The notes: generated by a model not told the origin, from the sequence alone. A DNA stretch of 64,000 nt from Triatoma infestans (GCA_011037195.1 JAAEAF010003764.1:47775-111774), one strand, 5' to 3'. Counted from the first letter of the stretch, positions 12,201 through 23,071 are shown. Translations and numbers: made by a program.

Positions 12201-15200
12201 CAGTAAACTCCATAGAGCGAAAAGACCTCGTTTCATCATCTCCACTCGAGGTCGTTTCACTGGAGGAGGAGTTGCATCTGCCTCGTCCTCGATACTTATA
12301 GGACTTGGAGGAGCTGTAGTTGCGCACTTTGGGCATTCTAAGTCTTGTGTATCCTCACAGATGCAACTTTTGTTTGACATGCTATGCAGATTTTGAAATT
12401 TACTGAATAATAGCGAGAAAATATATAAATGTCTCTTTTAACTTTAAACACTGCTTTAAATACCTTTTCATGAAAGTAAGTGGCGGACGGGCGGTAGGGG
12501 TTGGCGGAAGACACAATCAGCACCTTTGCTGCGACGTCGTCTAGTAGAGAAGGAGAGAGCTAAATTTTGCGTATATATAGAGGGAGCTCGTGCTCTATTA
12601 ACAGTTACATCAGCCTTCTCCACGTTTTAGGTGCGTTTTTGTTTTTCTTCTTCCACTTTACTTTTTATGAGTTTGTGGACTAGCTTTAGGCGTTCTAAGT
12701 ATTCGTTAGTTCTTTCTTGTGTTATTAATGTTCCTGACAGTTCGTTTACATATGGGTTTTTTGACACGCCAAAGGTCATCTCCATTGGGGTTAGTTTCAA
12801 AGTAGAATTCAAAATGTTATTAAAAGCTATTACTGCTAATTTCATATTGTCCTGCGGATTTTTGTTTTTATTCTCCAGTTGGGTAGCGTTTAATAGTTCG
12901 ATTAGTGGAATTTGCTCTTTCTAGTAGATCTTGTGAGTCAGGGAGGCCGGGAGTAATGTATTATGGTTCTGTTTCGTATAGTTTAAGGAAATTACAAAAT
13001 CCTGCATTGTCAAATTCTCGTTCGTTGTCCATCTGCGCGGTTTTTGGCATGGGAAATAAAGAGAAGTAAGTAGTCGTTAAGACAGGATTGAATTTCTAGT
13101 TGGTCGAGACTTTCGAGTGGATATAGCCTGAGTTTTTTGGAGAGGCAGTTCATTATTGTTAAGAATTTGTGTCTACCATACTGAAATGTGTCAAGTTGCA
13201 GCTTTTCAAATGGTTTTTCACGAGTGGTGTGATTTTATAGCCAGTCTCTATTGGTTTTCGTTCATATGACTTTTTGACATATAGGGCATTTGGCAATGTA
13301 TTCAGCAATATCTCTAAGCATGGAAGGCCAATAATACCTTCTGCGAATGTGAATGTAACTCTCGTTTATACCACGGAGGTAGTTTTTTCCAACATAGTAA
13401 TTACTATTTCCTTTTGTTCGTTTAAGTCAGAAAAATCTAAATCTAGGTTTTTGTATCGTTTAAGTTTAATTGTATTAAAATTGCTGCGATTGTTTTTTTT
13501 AAATGTTCAAACATAGTTTCGTACTCATCGTGTAATTTACCTTCTCTGGAGCAAAAGACTCCGTAAGTAGTACATGGTTTCAAGTATTCCATGCATAAAG
13601 TTTTCATGAGTGTGAGGTCAGAAAAATGTGGAAGGTAAAGCGTTAGTCTTGTCTTACCGACAATGTTCTGAGAGGTGGGAGCTTGGTTACTGCGTTCTAA
13701 TATAATTTGACTTTGTTCTATATTCAAAATTTTTTCGTTTTCAGCAATGGTCACTTGTTCATTGGAGCTGTCTTGTGAATGTATTGTCTAATGCTTTCGT
13801 TTCGTCATTATTATTTTCGTTGCCATATTTTCTAAGGAATTCATTTAGTACTTCCTGAATTTTCGTCAAAAGTATTTAATGGGTGTTCGGTATAATTCGT
13901 GAGAGTGCGTCCGCTACTTTGTTAGTTTTTCCTTGTACATATTTTATACTGAAATCAAACTCTTCCAATAACAGTTTCCAGCGTATTAATTTGGAATTGG
14001 GTTCTTTTATACTATGCAACCATTGTAGAGGTTTGTGATCAGTCTGAATTAGGAATTTCCTGCCATAAAGGTAAGGACGAAAGTGCTTACATGCCCAAAC
14101 TATGGATAATAACTCCTTTTCAATGGTGGATAAATTTAGTTCGTGTTTGTTAAGAGTTCGTGATGCGTAAGATGTAGGTAAGTCTTTACCGTCAGTTACT
14201 TGTGACAAAGCTGCCTCTATGGCATAGTTAGAGGCGTCTGTAGTTAATATGAACTGCTTTGAAAAGTCCGGGAGTTGTAGTATTGGACTATTTTGCAGTA
14301 GAAGTTTGAGTTTTTCAAAGGCGTTTTTATATTCTTCGTTTTCTGTGTCTATTTTAGCGTCTTTAGTCAGTGCAGAAGTGAGGGGCTTACTGATTTTGGC
14401 ATAGTCCTTTATCATCTTTCGGTAGTATCCAGTGAGTCCTAAAAATTGTTTGATCTGTTTTGTTGTTTTGTTTGGAAAATTTTTAATTGCTTGTAATTTC
14501 AGAAGGTTTGGCCTAATTCCTTCATCAGAAATGAGATGGCCTAAGTATAGGAATTCCCGTTTAAAGAATTCTGTCTTGTCTAGTTGAATTTTTAAATTGT
14601 GCTCTTTAAGTTTGTCTTCCCGTTTCAAATTGTTCAAATGTTCGTCTTAACTGTCTGAAAAAATGATTATGTAGTCCATATATACTAGAACATTAGCGAT
14701 TCGAGAAAAATGATATTCATGGCCCTCTGAAACTTGGAGGACTGCTCTTCAAACCAAATGGTAAACGGAGAAATTCATAATGTCCGGTTTCCTTGGAGAA
14801 TGCGTTTTCTGAGATCGATTCCGGTTCCACTTCTATCTGGTGGAATCCAGAAGCTAAGTCTATGGTTGAGAAATAAGTGGCTCTTCCTATCTTTCCAAAC
14901 AAATCTTCAATATTGGGTAAGGGGTGATTGTCTGCTATAGTCTTTTCATTTAATTTCTATAATTTTTATAACGACACGAATTTTCTTTTTCCTGATGCTT
15001 CTGGCTTTTTGGGGACCACCCATATGGGGGAGTTATACGGAAAGTTAGAATGTTGAATTATTTTATTTTTTTATAATTTGTCTATTTCGATTTGCACATG
15101 TTTTTGAAAAATTTGGGGATATTTGTAATTTTTCGTATATACCGGTAATTCGTCCGAAGTATTAATTTCATGCTTTAAAAGATTTGTACTGGTTAATGGT

Positions 15201-17019
15201 TCATCTTCGCGCAGTATAATTTCCGGGTAATTTTTTATTAATTTTATAATTTTATTTTTTCCTCTTCGTTCATATGTTCGGTGCGGATTAATTGGGTAAT
15301 GTTCTCCATTGTTGCTTTAATATTTTCGGGACTATTGGACACGAATTTATTAGAGTCAGTTATACTATCTACTTCTTCTACCTCCATTGGCTCAGGGCAA
15401 ATGGTCATGAGCTCATTGGAGTAAGCTATACACGCACATTCATTATTTTTAATATTTACAATTCCTTCTTCAATATTGAATTTACTGTTTTTACTGATTT
15501 AATTAATCCCGTTTTTAGGTTGAGTATCGACCTAATTGGTAAGGTGATTATATTAAATCCTGGTTTTACTTTAATTTCCTTACAATCTAGCGATATTAAT
15601 AATTGTTTAGTTCCGTTTTCGTATTCCAGTAAGTTTTTGTCAAAGCTTACTTTTGCCTTAATCAGGCCTAATGTCTCATGTCCGAGCAGAATATCGTATT
15701 TAGGTGAAAAGTTATAAATACATTGTATTTTTTGGGTATTTGGAAACACATTTTCTGGGTTACAATATATATATATTCCGACCCCTTGCTTGTACCAGCG
15801 GGTGTCTTAACAATAAAGTCTTCTTTATACACATTCCTTCCTTTAGCATCCTCACGTACTTCATCTGTATCTGCTTCAAAGGTGAGTCCAGTTCATTTTA
15901 TTTAAAATGATTGCTTGTTTATTTTGATTCACCTTCTTGGCTAAGCTCCCAGCGTGTAAATCTTCGTGCCGCTGTAGCGTTCGCGTTCTAGCATATACAA
16001 TGTTATTATCATGTTGCTATTCTTAAGATATTAAGATTTTTATTTGCTAAATTTATGTTCAATAGAAATTTTTATGTTTTTTTATTTATGCTGTTGGCTT
16101 AAACCCCGGCATACGGTTTCCATGCCGTATTATGTTTATTGTTAACAGTGTGCAATTCAATGTATTTTTGTACTTCTTATTATTTAATATTTTTAAGTTA
16201 ACTTATTTCTATTCAATTCTTTTTTACTTTAACTTAAAAAGCTCATTTGGTACTTGATCGATTGATAATAGTGTGTATCAAAACCTGAATAAGGAAAAAA
16301 GAGTACGAGTTTATTTTTTTAGATTTAAAATTCAGCTACAGGGTTATAAAAAGTTTCCGCAACAAGTAGTCTATATGAAGGAGGAGTGATGCAGGAATCA
16401 TCCATTGTGACTATACGACAATGTTATTTGTTATTTTTATAAGGAAGTCTTTTTTCCTTGCTGCACATTACTACTTTTGAAACACCAATGACGGCATCTT
16501 AGTATAATCACATTTAAAAAACACAAATGTATTTCATCAAGGGGCGTGTAGAACTAATGAGAATGCAGAGAAAGACAGGCCATGTTGATAGTATAAGAAA
16601 TTTGTGGTTGTAGAGTTTGTTCAAAATTAAATTTCAAGCCAATTTAGTTGTATTTTTTCTTTTTTTTAGGATAATAATGACAGGTTAGAAAAAAGACGTT
16701 ATGCTGGAACTGTTGCTCAGTATCTTTAGAGAGCTAAAACAAAATTTGCTCGAATGCAGAATATATTGTAATTAAAATATAACATAAAGAATGATCTGAA
16801 CAGAGAGTTTATTTTATTTATTTTGTTACTCCATTCGTCGAGACTAGATACGAAACCTATGGTATTTTTATAACTTGTATTTGTTAGAGGAAATTTACTA
16901 ATATGTAATTTCTTTTGTTTTAGGATAGAAGCTTTGGTAAGTGGTTAAAAGAAATTCGAAAAGTTGATATGACTGGGATTGCTAAGCTCAAAGAAAAATT
17001 GAAAAATATGCGCAATTAA
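6233..17019 (+). CDS. BIRC5: Survivin/deterin (BIRC5-like), copy A, 5 exons
   Basis: Coding exons are 6233-6250, 6377-6457, 6837-6934, 7060-7180 and 16924-17019, giving 414 nt and 137 aa (human survivin is 142). There is one BIR domain: the RLNTF motif is near residue 12, the zinc ligands are C49, C52, H69 and C76 with the family spacing C-x2-C-x16-H-x6-C, and the motif ELEGW...EEHKKH is present. A short charged helix of ~45 residues follows, as in survivin and Drosophila deterin, and there is no RING. Survivin is the chromosomal passenger subunit that targets Aurora B to centromeres and also limits cell death; this is family knowledge. The start is the ATG shared with copy B; an upstream in-frame ATG at 6119 would add 38 residues. 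Intron 4 is ~9.7 kb because of a Mutator-like element and an errantivirus remnant. The ORF is intact. Confidence 0.88.
7181..8319 (+). other. Survivin A intron 4, left part
   Basis: It aligns in blocks with copy B intron 4 (7181-7280 with 25713-25815, 7400-7760 with 26905-27270, 7790-8320 with 28555-29110). A short fragment of the recurrent repeat (AGTCCAAAAAAGTGGTTTTT) lies at about 7915-7935 and is shared with copy B. The hAT-like insertion of copy B is absent here. Confidence 0.6.
8320..9378 (-). mobile_element. Mutator-like (MULE) DNA element with ~55-bp terminal inverted repeats, defective
   Basis: Imperfect inverted repeats lie at ~8323-8378 and ~9315-9373 (shared core CTCGATTGCGG, then GAGTTATTAATATTTCAG). 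On the minus strand, 9223-8888 encodes a fragment with a motif like [16 protein letters not shown], typical of MULE transposases. Near 8470-8600 a fragment resembles the C-terminal motif [13 protein letters not shown] of the same family. Frames are broken, so it cannot be autonomous. Copy B keeps only one end (about 29111-29520). Confidence 0.65.
9550..9760 (-). repeat. 3' LTR of the errantivirus
   Basis: On the minus strand a purine tract (AAAGAGGGAGG, 9761-9771) is followed at once by AGTTACAGCAC, the usual errantivirus LTR start. An AATAAA lies near 9590 inside it. The outer end is placed near 9550 only roughly, because no second LTR is available for comparison. Confidence 0.6.
9880..11355 (-). 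pseudogene. Broken env gene of the errantivirus
   Basis: Open pieces are 11355-11098 (starts with a hydrophobic signal-peptide-like segment) and 10798-10388. A region between them holds a basic cleavage-like site followed by a glycine-rich start typical of the fusion subunit of gypsy-type envelopes. The pieces lie in different frames with stops between them, so no full protein is made. It is a glycoprotein by family; the envelope of such insect elements mediates cell entry. Confidence 0.7.
11573..11656. repeat. Terminal hairpin, left copy
   Basis: Imperfect 84-nt palindrome starting GTAGAGAAGGAGAGAGCT and ending AGCTCTCTCCAC. It is repeated in direct orientation at 12544-12623, where 4 nt of the central hairpin are missing. 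The right copy contains TATATATA followed ~30 nt later by ACAGTT, an arthropod-type TATA plus initiator arrangement. Confidence 0.8.
11660..11716. repeat. Inner inverted repeat, left arm
   Basis: It pairs with 12484-12540 on the opposite strand over 57 nt with about five mismatches. The shared core includes TGATTGTGTCTTCCGCCAAC and CCCTACCGCCCGT. Confidence 0.9.
11722..12006 (+). CDS. Unidentified ORF of the nested element, left-to-right
   Basis: A 94-codon frame starts six bases inside the left inverted repeat. Its stop codon overlaps an AATAAA (12002-12007), a compact gene end like those of small DNA viruses. The product is Ser/Thr-rich without a recognised domain. The minus strand of the same stretch also has an open frame of about 65 codons, so the coding strand is not settled. 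Confidence 0.35.
   Translation: MDQTDTSSITPFVDYVDGSLPTTSFPRKEILNLKALLKLSILKFSRRNSEVPLTSSSFGTTIANMRTSISSIIAPTAIESWLMLDYQAIKGLAQ
12051..12380 (-). CDS. Unidentified ORF of the nested element, right-to-left, with Cys cluster and basic motif
   Basis: A 109-codon frame reads inward from the right end, converging on the plus-strand ORF. Residues 5-20 hold a Cys-rich cluster (C-x-C-x9-C-x2-C) and residues ~42-46 a basic KRPR motif that could be a nuclear localisation signal. A TATTTAAA lies upstream near 12455. An overlapping frame at 12336-12022 is also open for 104 codons, so a frameshift may join parts of one ancestral gene. No family is recognised. Confidence 0.4.
   Translation of the reverse strand: MSNKSCICEDTQDLECPKCATTAPPSPISIEDEADATPPPVKRPRVEMMKRGLFALWSLLNTELFLRTLKLVQIPDVLQETSICLMESTSQTSGIWETFLECLGEWSSD
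12627..13760 (-). pseudogene. Errantivirus integrase region, broken
   Basis: The open piece 12845-12627 resembles the integrase C-terminal segment ([20 protein letters not shown]), ending at a stop at 12627. The piece 13754-13443 lies in the linker after RNase H. Between them the zinc-finger and catalytic core are in several frames with stops. Confidence 0.65.
13876..15120 (-). pseudogene. Errantivirus reverse transcriptase and RNase H region
   Basis: The piece 14902-14717 carries the RT motif around [13 protein letters not shown] and LPFGLKSSP. The piece 14637-13876 continues with the thumb/connection ([11 protein letters not shown]) and RNase H ([37 protein letters not shown]). The pieces are separated by a stop and frameshift near 14640-14715, which removes the catalytic YxDD region from the open frame. 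Confidence 0.85.
15456..15749 (-). pseudogene. Errantivirus protease-proximal region
   Basis: The 97-codon open piece contains [14 protein letters not shown], the usual end of a retroelement protease. The active-site aspartate motif expected upstream is not in this frame. Confidence 0.55.
15961..16923 (+). other. Survivin A intron 4, right part
   Basis: From ~16590 on it aligns with copy B (29555-29869). A conserved acceptor at 16668-16669 opens a 19-codon frame ending at TAG 16727-16729. The paralogous block in B (29620 on) differs by 2 nt in length, so coding use is doubtful. A short hairpin CGGCAT...ATGCCG lies near 16110. Nothing else was recognised. Confidence 0.45.
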
Positions 17020-17389
17020 TTAATAAGTAATTGCTGTTTTATAACTCCCACTTATTTTGAATTTTTATTGAATGAATTATTATTTTATTGAAATATAGCT
17101 ATCAGTGTCAAATAGTCTAAACTCATTTATAGATTTGTTTATATATAAAAGTAAAATCTGACAGCTTGCAAGTTTTTTCGCCTGCTCAAAAAATGTAGCG
17201 GCCACATAATGATGTCGAATGTTTGAATAAGTTTATTCCTTCCAACAGAGCACCATATTTTCAAGAGCCATTGTGGTCGTGAACGTCTTCATTTTGTAAG
17301 TTGAATTCAGTTCAGTACCTGTTCCATGATCTATACAGATCTAATAGGATAGTTGCAGTTGCAGCTGCAGTTTTCCTCAGCACAAAAAA

Positions 17390-19690
17390 TACACCACTCC
17401 ACTTACACATAATTACACAATTAATTCAATTATTTTTCTTGCCTCTAACACCACTTCCTTTTTTAGTTATATGATCATTTTTACAGATTATTATAAAATA
17501 TTTTCAACATTCTCCGGCTCCTTCGCATTAAATATTACCTTCTTTGCTTTCTCGTGTTATTTGGTTTCTGGACTTGGTCTCGTGATTTTTTTTTTCTTCT
17601 CTTCCTATCTTCATGATCCTATTATCGTCCAACTCCTTGCACCGGTTATTTCCATCATACGGATGGTCACATTCTTATTTCTCATTGGATAGTCTCAGCC
17701 GAGCTGTCCTCTCTTCCAGCAACAACTACAGAGGCCAATAAATTCTTTCCTCTAATGGAGTTTGTATTAAGACAATCTCTCCTACTTTTATTCCTTAACT
17801 TTACTAATCCTTCTGTCTTGACATTAAGCAGACAAATATTCCTTTCTGAATCTATGTTTTAAATTCTTTTTCAATTTTTCCATCAGTTTAATTTTTTTTA
17901 CCATTGGATGTCTATCCACATGCTCCAGATCTTCATTTCTATCGTCTCAATATTATTTATGTACATGGCTGGAGTCAATGGAATTCAGCTATCGCCTTCG
18001 AACTATTCAGAGAGTAGGAGCATTAATTCATAGTAGTTCAAGATCGATTTTTCCTATGTTTCATTTGAGCAGTTCTTTTACTAACCTTACGAATCCCACT
18101 GTGGGAGGGTTGAAATTCCATAATATTTTGTGCCACATGGTGCTTTGTTCAATTTTTTCCCATTCGATCTTTTTGAAGGAATTGTTTGCTCCGTCAGAAT
18201 TTATTCCATTGTTCGTTTAGATGTTTTAACTCTTCCCCTTCTAGCAACAAAGCTTCGAACTGACAAAAAAAGCTTTAGTTTGGATTTCGATGAGACCAAC
18301 TCGAGATTATGGCACAATACACTACGCATGTGAATAGCACTATTCAGTATTTCTTCTTGATCTTCATAAATAAAGGTCCTGCCAAATCAATCCCGTTACC
18401 TGAAACGCTCATGACGCATAAATTCTCCCCCTTGGTAGTGTGCTTCCTGCATTTCATAGGCCTTGTACTTTGTCTTCTGCATATTTCACAGATGTTGATT
18501 ATCTCCGTCACTGTGTTACTACCTCTTCTGATCCAGTAATTTTCTCTTTACACCACGAACATGGTTGCCAAATCAGCAAGACTATCTTTTTCATGCATTT
18601 CCCTTACCAAACAATTCACTGCAACATGATTACTGGGCGAAAGAATCGAAGATTTAAAATTCAAATTTTCATCGGTTAAACTGATCCTAGATTGCACTCT
18701 TAGTATGTCAACTTCGTCTCTTAAGAGATGTGTGATTCTGATGTTCTTCAGTCTTTCTTCATTAAATGCTTTTTTCCTTGTCAATTGGAAGAAGGTTAAT
18801 TCTGCTCTTCTCATTTTCTCGCCGGAAAATCTTACGCTCCTCTCTTACAACATCATCTTCTAGAGTTTTCTAAAATTTGAGTATCCAACCCACCACTCTC
18901 GCAGACTTTTCACGAAATTCTGTCTTAATAGGGCTTGTTCAGGTTCTTCCCTGATTACTCCTGAATTATTTAAATTGACTTCAAGATCGCAAACACACTC
19001 TGTAATGTCTATAAGAAACTATCTCTCTCATCCAAATCGTCCCAACATAAAAACTTCAAATAATTCCTATCCTTCATTTACACTTATCAAAAAGGCTTGT
19101 TTAATATCTGACATAACTTTTATTTTCTCTAGCCTAAATTGCAATAGACTACCTGTGATTAACGCTATTACATCACTTCTTGATTAAATTATACAGAGAG
19201 CAATCTAAATTGAGCTCCGCTGCTGTATCGAACAACAGGTTGGGTTTTGGTTGTCAAACTCTTTTCCTTAATCACTGAGTGATGACATAAAAAATTACCA
19301 TTACCTTCACTTTGATTTAACCTTTCGATAATGCCATTCTTCTCCATGAATGCCAGTTTCGAAAAATATTATCGTAATATTCGAGATTTCTCTTGTATTT
19401 GTCCTGGTGGCAGTGGACCTCAATTTAAGATTAGCTAGTTCCAAATTATCTGATCTCACCTACGTCACATCTCCAAGGAAACTGCTTCATAACGCCCATG
19501 CTTCCCGGACTACAGCTTTGAAATTTTCTTATGGTTCATTATTATTTACCCATCAAATTCGTTGATCCCTATGGCTTCAAGTTCCCACAAATCGGTACTA
19601 ATATTCTTTAGGTATATTGTATTAGTGACTGACTCCCCTGTATTTAGTAATGTGTTGCCTTAAAGGATCCTACTAGTCTGATGTCTGTAT
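17390..19690 (-). mobile_element. BEL/Pao-type retrotransposon remnant
   Basis: On the minus strand, 19345-19200 holds an RT-like stretch (CHHSVIKEKSLTTK, then LLFDTAAELNLD after a frameshift). The piece 18814-18548 resembles the integrase-proximal motif (LRVQSRISLTDENL...SPSNHVAVNCLVREMHEK), and 18500-18380 the zinc-finger motif CEICRRQSTRP. All are broken by stops and shifts. No LTR was identified. It lies between the two survivin copies. Confidence 0.7.
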
Positions 19691-20171
19691 CAAGTATTGG
19701 TACTTATCTTCATCACTAATTTGGTTGTCATTGTCTATTTTTTTGAAACTGACCGCTGAACTTAATCCAATTTTTTATTTCTTTATTAAATGTGATCTAC
19801 TGAATAGTAGGGGCTTAAACCATTTTCTCCCCTCAGCTATTCGCTCGCTAAAGGTTCCTGTTTTTTTTTCTCTTAATTATTTAAGTGCTCTAAACATAGC
19901 ATGCAAATTTCTCGGTTTCCTTCCTCTCTGTTAAACTCATCTTCGAAAATTTCATCAGTTATACCTTCGTTGCTTACATTAGTTTTTAATTTCTTCATCT
20001 GAAGAAAATAATCTATTAATTTTATATTTTAATTGAGACTACTCTGAAAAATCCTAGTTCCTTTTTTAATACCTTAATCATTAAAGTATATTTAACTTTT
20101 CAAATACTTTTTTGTAAAGTTGTAATTTCAGTTTGTAAGATTAAAAATAAAGACAAATAATAATAACAAGG
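19691..20171. other. Intergenic, nothing recognised
   Basis: AT-rich sequence between the BEL remnant and a SINE, probably further decayed BEL sequence. Confidence 0.4.
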
Positions 20172-20410
20172 AAGGGAATAGCTAAGTGGTTAGCGTACTG
20201 GACTCCAATGCGGAGAACCCGAGTTCGAGTCCAGCTGTGCTACCCTTAGATTTTTTTCTTCCTAGGAGCCTCTACAGCTCACTGTCGGTGATGGTCAGTG
20301 TTGTCTGTAACGAGAGAACACTGTCCAGAGGCCGGCAGTGCACTGAAAAGGGTCCGGGCGCTAATGACCATAGATAGATCTTGACGCGCCTTAAATTAAA
20401 AAAAAAAATA
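20172..20410 (+). mobile_element. tRNA-derived SINE, family 1
   Basis: The head has an A box (TAGCTAAGTGG) and a B box (GAGTTCGAGTCC) at tRNA spacing. A shared body follows (CCTAGGAGCCTCTACAGCTCACTG...GGCGCTAATGACCATAG) and then an A-rich tail. Two inverted relatives sit at 36945-37170 and 38950-39122. Confidence 0.85.
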
Positions 20411-21540
20411 ATAATAAATAACTTCTTAAATAACTATTGAAATATGGTGAAAGCACAATTCTTATAGCAAAAAAATAAAAATTAAAAATCCTGCTCTAAT
20501 TCAGCATTAACCATCTATTTTCCCTACAAGGAATCTCATTTGTTAAAAAACAAAATTAAGCACAAAAGACACCTTTTTTATTTTCATATAATTACACAAT
20601 TAGTTCATTTATTTTCACTGTCTCTAACAACTAACTTTTTTACTTATATGATCATTTTTATAAATAATTTTAAAATATTTTCAATAAGAGTTTATATTTA
20701 AATAACATTTTTAATATATAGAGAATAAAAACAGTAGGAAAGAATAATTTCTCCGTGACTTTAGTTTTATCAACACGTAGTATAATTGCAATTTTTATTT
20801 ACATATATTTATCACAGCTTTACTAATACAGATCTACTTGTATTAGTAGATCATTTTCATATTACCACCGTGCACACTGATAGAAACAAACTAGAGAAAA
20901 GCTTTTATGTTATTTTCAAAATTGATGTACCTCAGAATAAAGAACCATGCGATAAAACTTTTTCATATGACTTGGTATAATAAGTAAAAGTTTTTTCAAA
21001 TAATCTGTCTATGGCGTCAGCATTAGATTACTTATGGCCCCATTACATTTGGCTCTGTATGTAAAAGTGCCATGGCTGGAAGAATCCACTCTTAATGCCA
21101 AGATTGGAGAACTCTATTTCCAAGACTTGGTATGACTTTAATGGGAGCCATCCATGTTTCCATTTTTACAAAATTAAAGTTGGATCTGCACACTGCCCCA
21201 GTCCTATACAATGAGCTCGTGATAATGCTGTCCGATTAGAAATCCTACATAAACCACCGCAATGGCCAGTTGCGATGTAGTTTTTGTCAGTAACAGTTCC
21301 AACATTTCCCATTCACTGTGTAGTAAAGTCTTTATTATGTCGACGCATTCAATAATAAAACTTCTGATGTCATATCTACTTTTCTGCTTGTAACTACTCA
21401 CATGATTTATGAACGATTAGTTTGGATTGCTTCCAAATGCTTTCTAAATTTCATGTGTATGAGACTCTAAAGAAACAAAGACAATCGGAAGATTTTCAGA
21501 ACAGGTTTAATATTCTAAACAGAACCAAGAAGTACCATAT
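20411..21540. other. Left part of survivin duplication unit B
   Basis: Bases 20570-20690 match 3930-4060 and 17390-17500. About 20990-21400 is moderately GC-rich with a 65-codon minus-strand frame (21401-21204) of unknown nature. From ~21475 the sequence aligns with 4620 onward. Confidence 0.45.
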
Positions 21541-22465
21541 TATTATTATTATTATTACTTTTACTTTTACTCTAAATAAGAGGAAGCATTGCGATCGTGC
21601 CAGATTTTTGAAATTGATTTTTTTACCGGAAATACACATTTTGGGATCCCATGTATACAAAAAAAAAATGTTTTTAGTTAATATCCTGTATAGTGTATTT
21701 TTTTAAACGGAATATCTCAAAAGCGAAAAGTCAAAGGAAGCTCAAAGTGTATTTCGTTTAGGTACTTCCACTACTTACGAAAATTTCGGACAAAATCCAT
21801 CAACCAAAAGTGGGTATGTTTTACTGAATGTTTTTTTTTTTAGTTTTTCGGATTTTCTGAAAATGGCTCCAAAGATTTTTTTTTTAAACTTCTTATACTG
21901 CGCACACATAAATATCAATCACTTTTATTTGTAGTCCCGGAAAAATTACTTTTTGAGGGTTATGGGGGAAAAGTAGCGTTATATACCAAATACTTTAATA
22001 TACCAAATATGGTTTAATCACCTACATAATATTATAACATAACACATTAGAGACATTGATAGAATTCCAAATTTGAAGAAAATCGGTTAACCTAATGAGG
22101 GACTTTCCAGATTAGTTTTTAAGTTTTTGGAATTTTCACAAAAACGGTTATAACGATTTTCTTTAAACTTGGATTGTTTGCTGCATAGACAGAAACTTAA
22201 CACTTTTAATTGAAACATTTTCCTGAAAAAAATGCTTTTAGAGGGTTATTGGGCCTGTCAGTTAGTTTAAATTTAAATTTGCAGAAGCTTTGTTGGTTTT
22301 GACATGGAGTGCTCCACATAAGGCCGCTTAGGTATACAAGTAAAATTCCTACATTCATTTTTATGGACAACCCAACTAAACATTGTGATGATGGAATTTT
22401 AGAGTAAATTTCTAGAATAAATTGTATTAGAGTATTTTATACCAGATTTTTTTTTTTGCAGTAAT
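21541..22465 (+). repeat. Recurrent ~1 kb repeat, copy 2 (diverged)
   Basis: This is the paralogue of 4672-5591 within the segmental duplication, starting at AATAAGAGGAAGCATTGCGATCG and ending in a T-run. Confidence 0.75.
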
Positions 22466-23071
22466 ATATTAGTTTTGAATATATCATTCTATGATATGGC
22501 TGATTTTAATTTGTATTTTGAAAATTCTAGGAAAAATTTTGAAATGACAGCCTTATAAATTTGTTTTTCTTTATTGCATGTTTTTTTATTGAAAAATTAC
22601 ATTTTCTTTTAGAAAACAAATATAGGGAATACTCTACGTTTCAGTTTCAAGAACCTATAAGAACACCGAAAGAACAATTTTTTGGGATACAGTATAATTT
22701 CATATATTAAATATTAGAGAATTGTCAAATTATTTTTTATTATTATGCAAGTCAAAAAAATATATTTTTTTATATATAAATAAATACCAGCATTATTTTA
22801 TATTGAAATATTACATATAAAATCTATTTTTGGAGCAACCAAATTTTCGTTAATATTTGACAATATACTTATGATTTAAACTAGTCATTTGTTATAATAT
22901 GAGGTATTATAAAGTCTATTGCAAATAAAACCCCTTAAAAATGAAAAAAGAAGTTCCATGTTTTAAGATGAATAATTTTTTACTATATTTATAAGGATTT
23001 CATTTCGGAAAATTCATTTTAATGAAATCGAAGCTTTTTTTAAATATAAACGCATATCTAGTCGAATCATT
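22466..23071. other. Upstream region of survivin copy B, left block
   Basis: Aligns with 5592-5860. No gene or regulatory element is recognised. Confidence 0.45.

Larger units (their letters stand above)
11572..12625. mobile_element. Nested ~1.05 kb ambisense element with parvovirus-like terminal hairpins
   Basis: Both ends carry an ~80-nt imperfect palindrome in the same orientation (11573-11656 and 12544-12623). Its centre folds as AGAGGGAGC-TCGT-GCTCCCTCT. Just inside are 57-nt inverted repeats (11660-11716 and 12484-12540) that differ at about 5 positions. Open frames run inward from each end. A 5-bp duplication TTTAG (11567-11571 and 12626-12630) may be the target site. Base composition is clearly richer in GC than the surrounding sequence. 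Direct terminal hairpins plus inner inverted repeats are what a flip/flop parvovirus telomere leaves, and ambisense coding recalls ambidensoviruses. No helicase or capsid motif is seen, so the assignment is open; a MITE is the alternative. Confidence 0.55.
9550..15960 (-). mobile_element. Errantivirus (Ty3/gypsy with env) remnant, 5' end and most of gag missing
   Basis: Read on the minus strand, the order is protease-like region, reverse transcriptase, RNase H, integrase, env, polypurine tract and one LTR, which is the insect errantivirus layout. No matching 5' LTR is visible, and gag is absent apart from perhaps its last codons near 15750-15950. Several frameshifts and stops break every gene. 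It lies in intron 4 of survivin A and is absent from the same intron of copy B, so it was inserted after the duplication (or lost from B). The 1.05 kb element at 11572-12625 is nested between integrase and env. Confidence 0.85.

Noticed and set aside
20186..20245. Possible functional tRNA gene
   Set aside because: A and B boxes are present, but the sequence continues into a conserved body and A-rich tail and recurs at 36945 and 38950, so it is a SINE.
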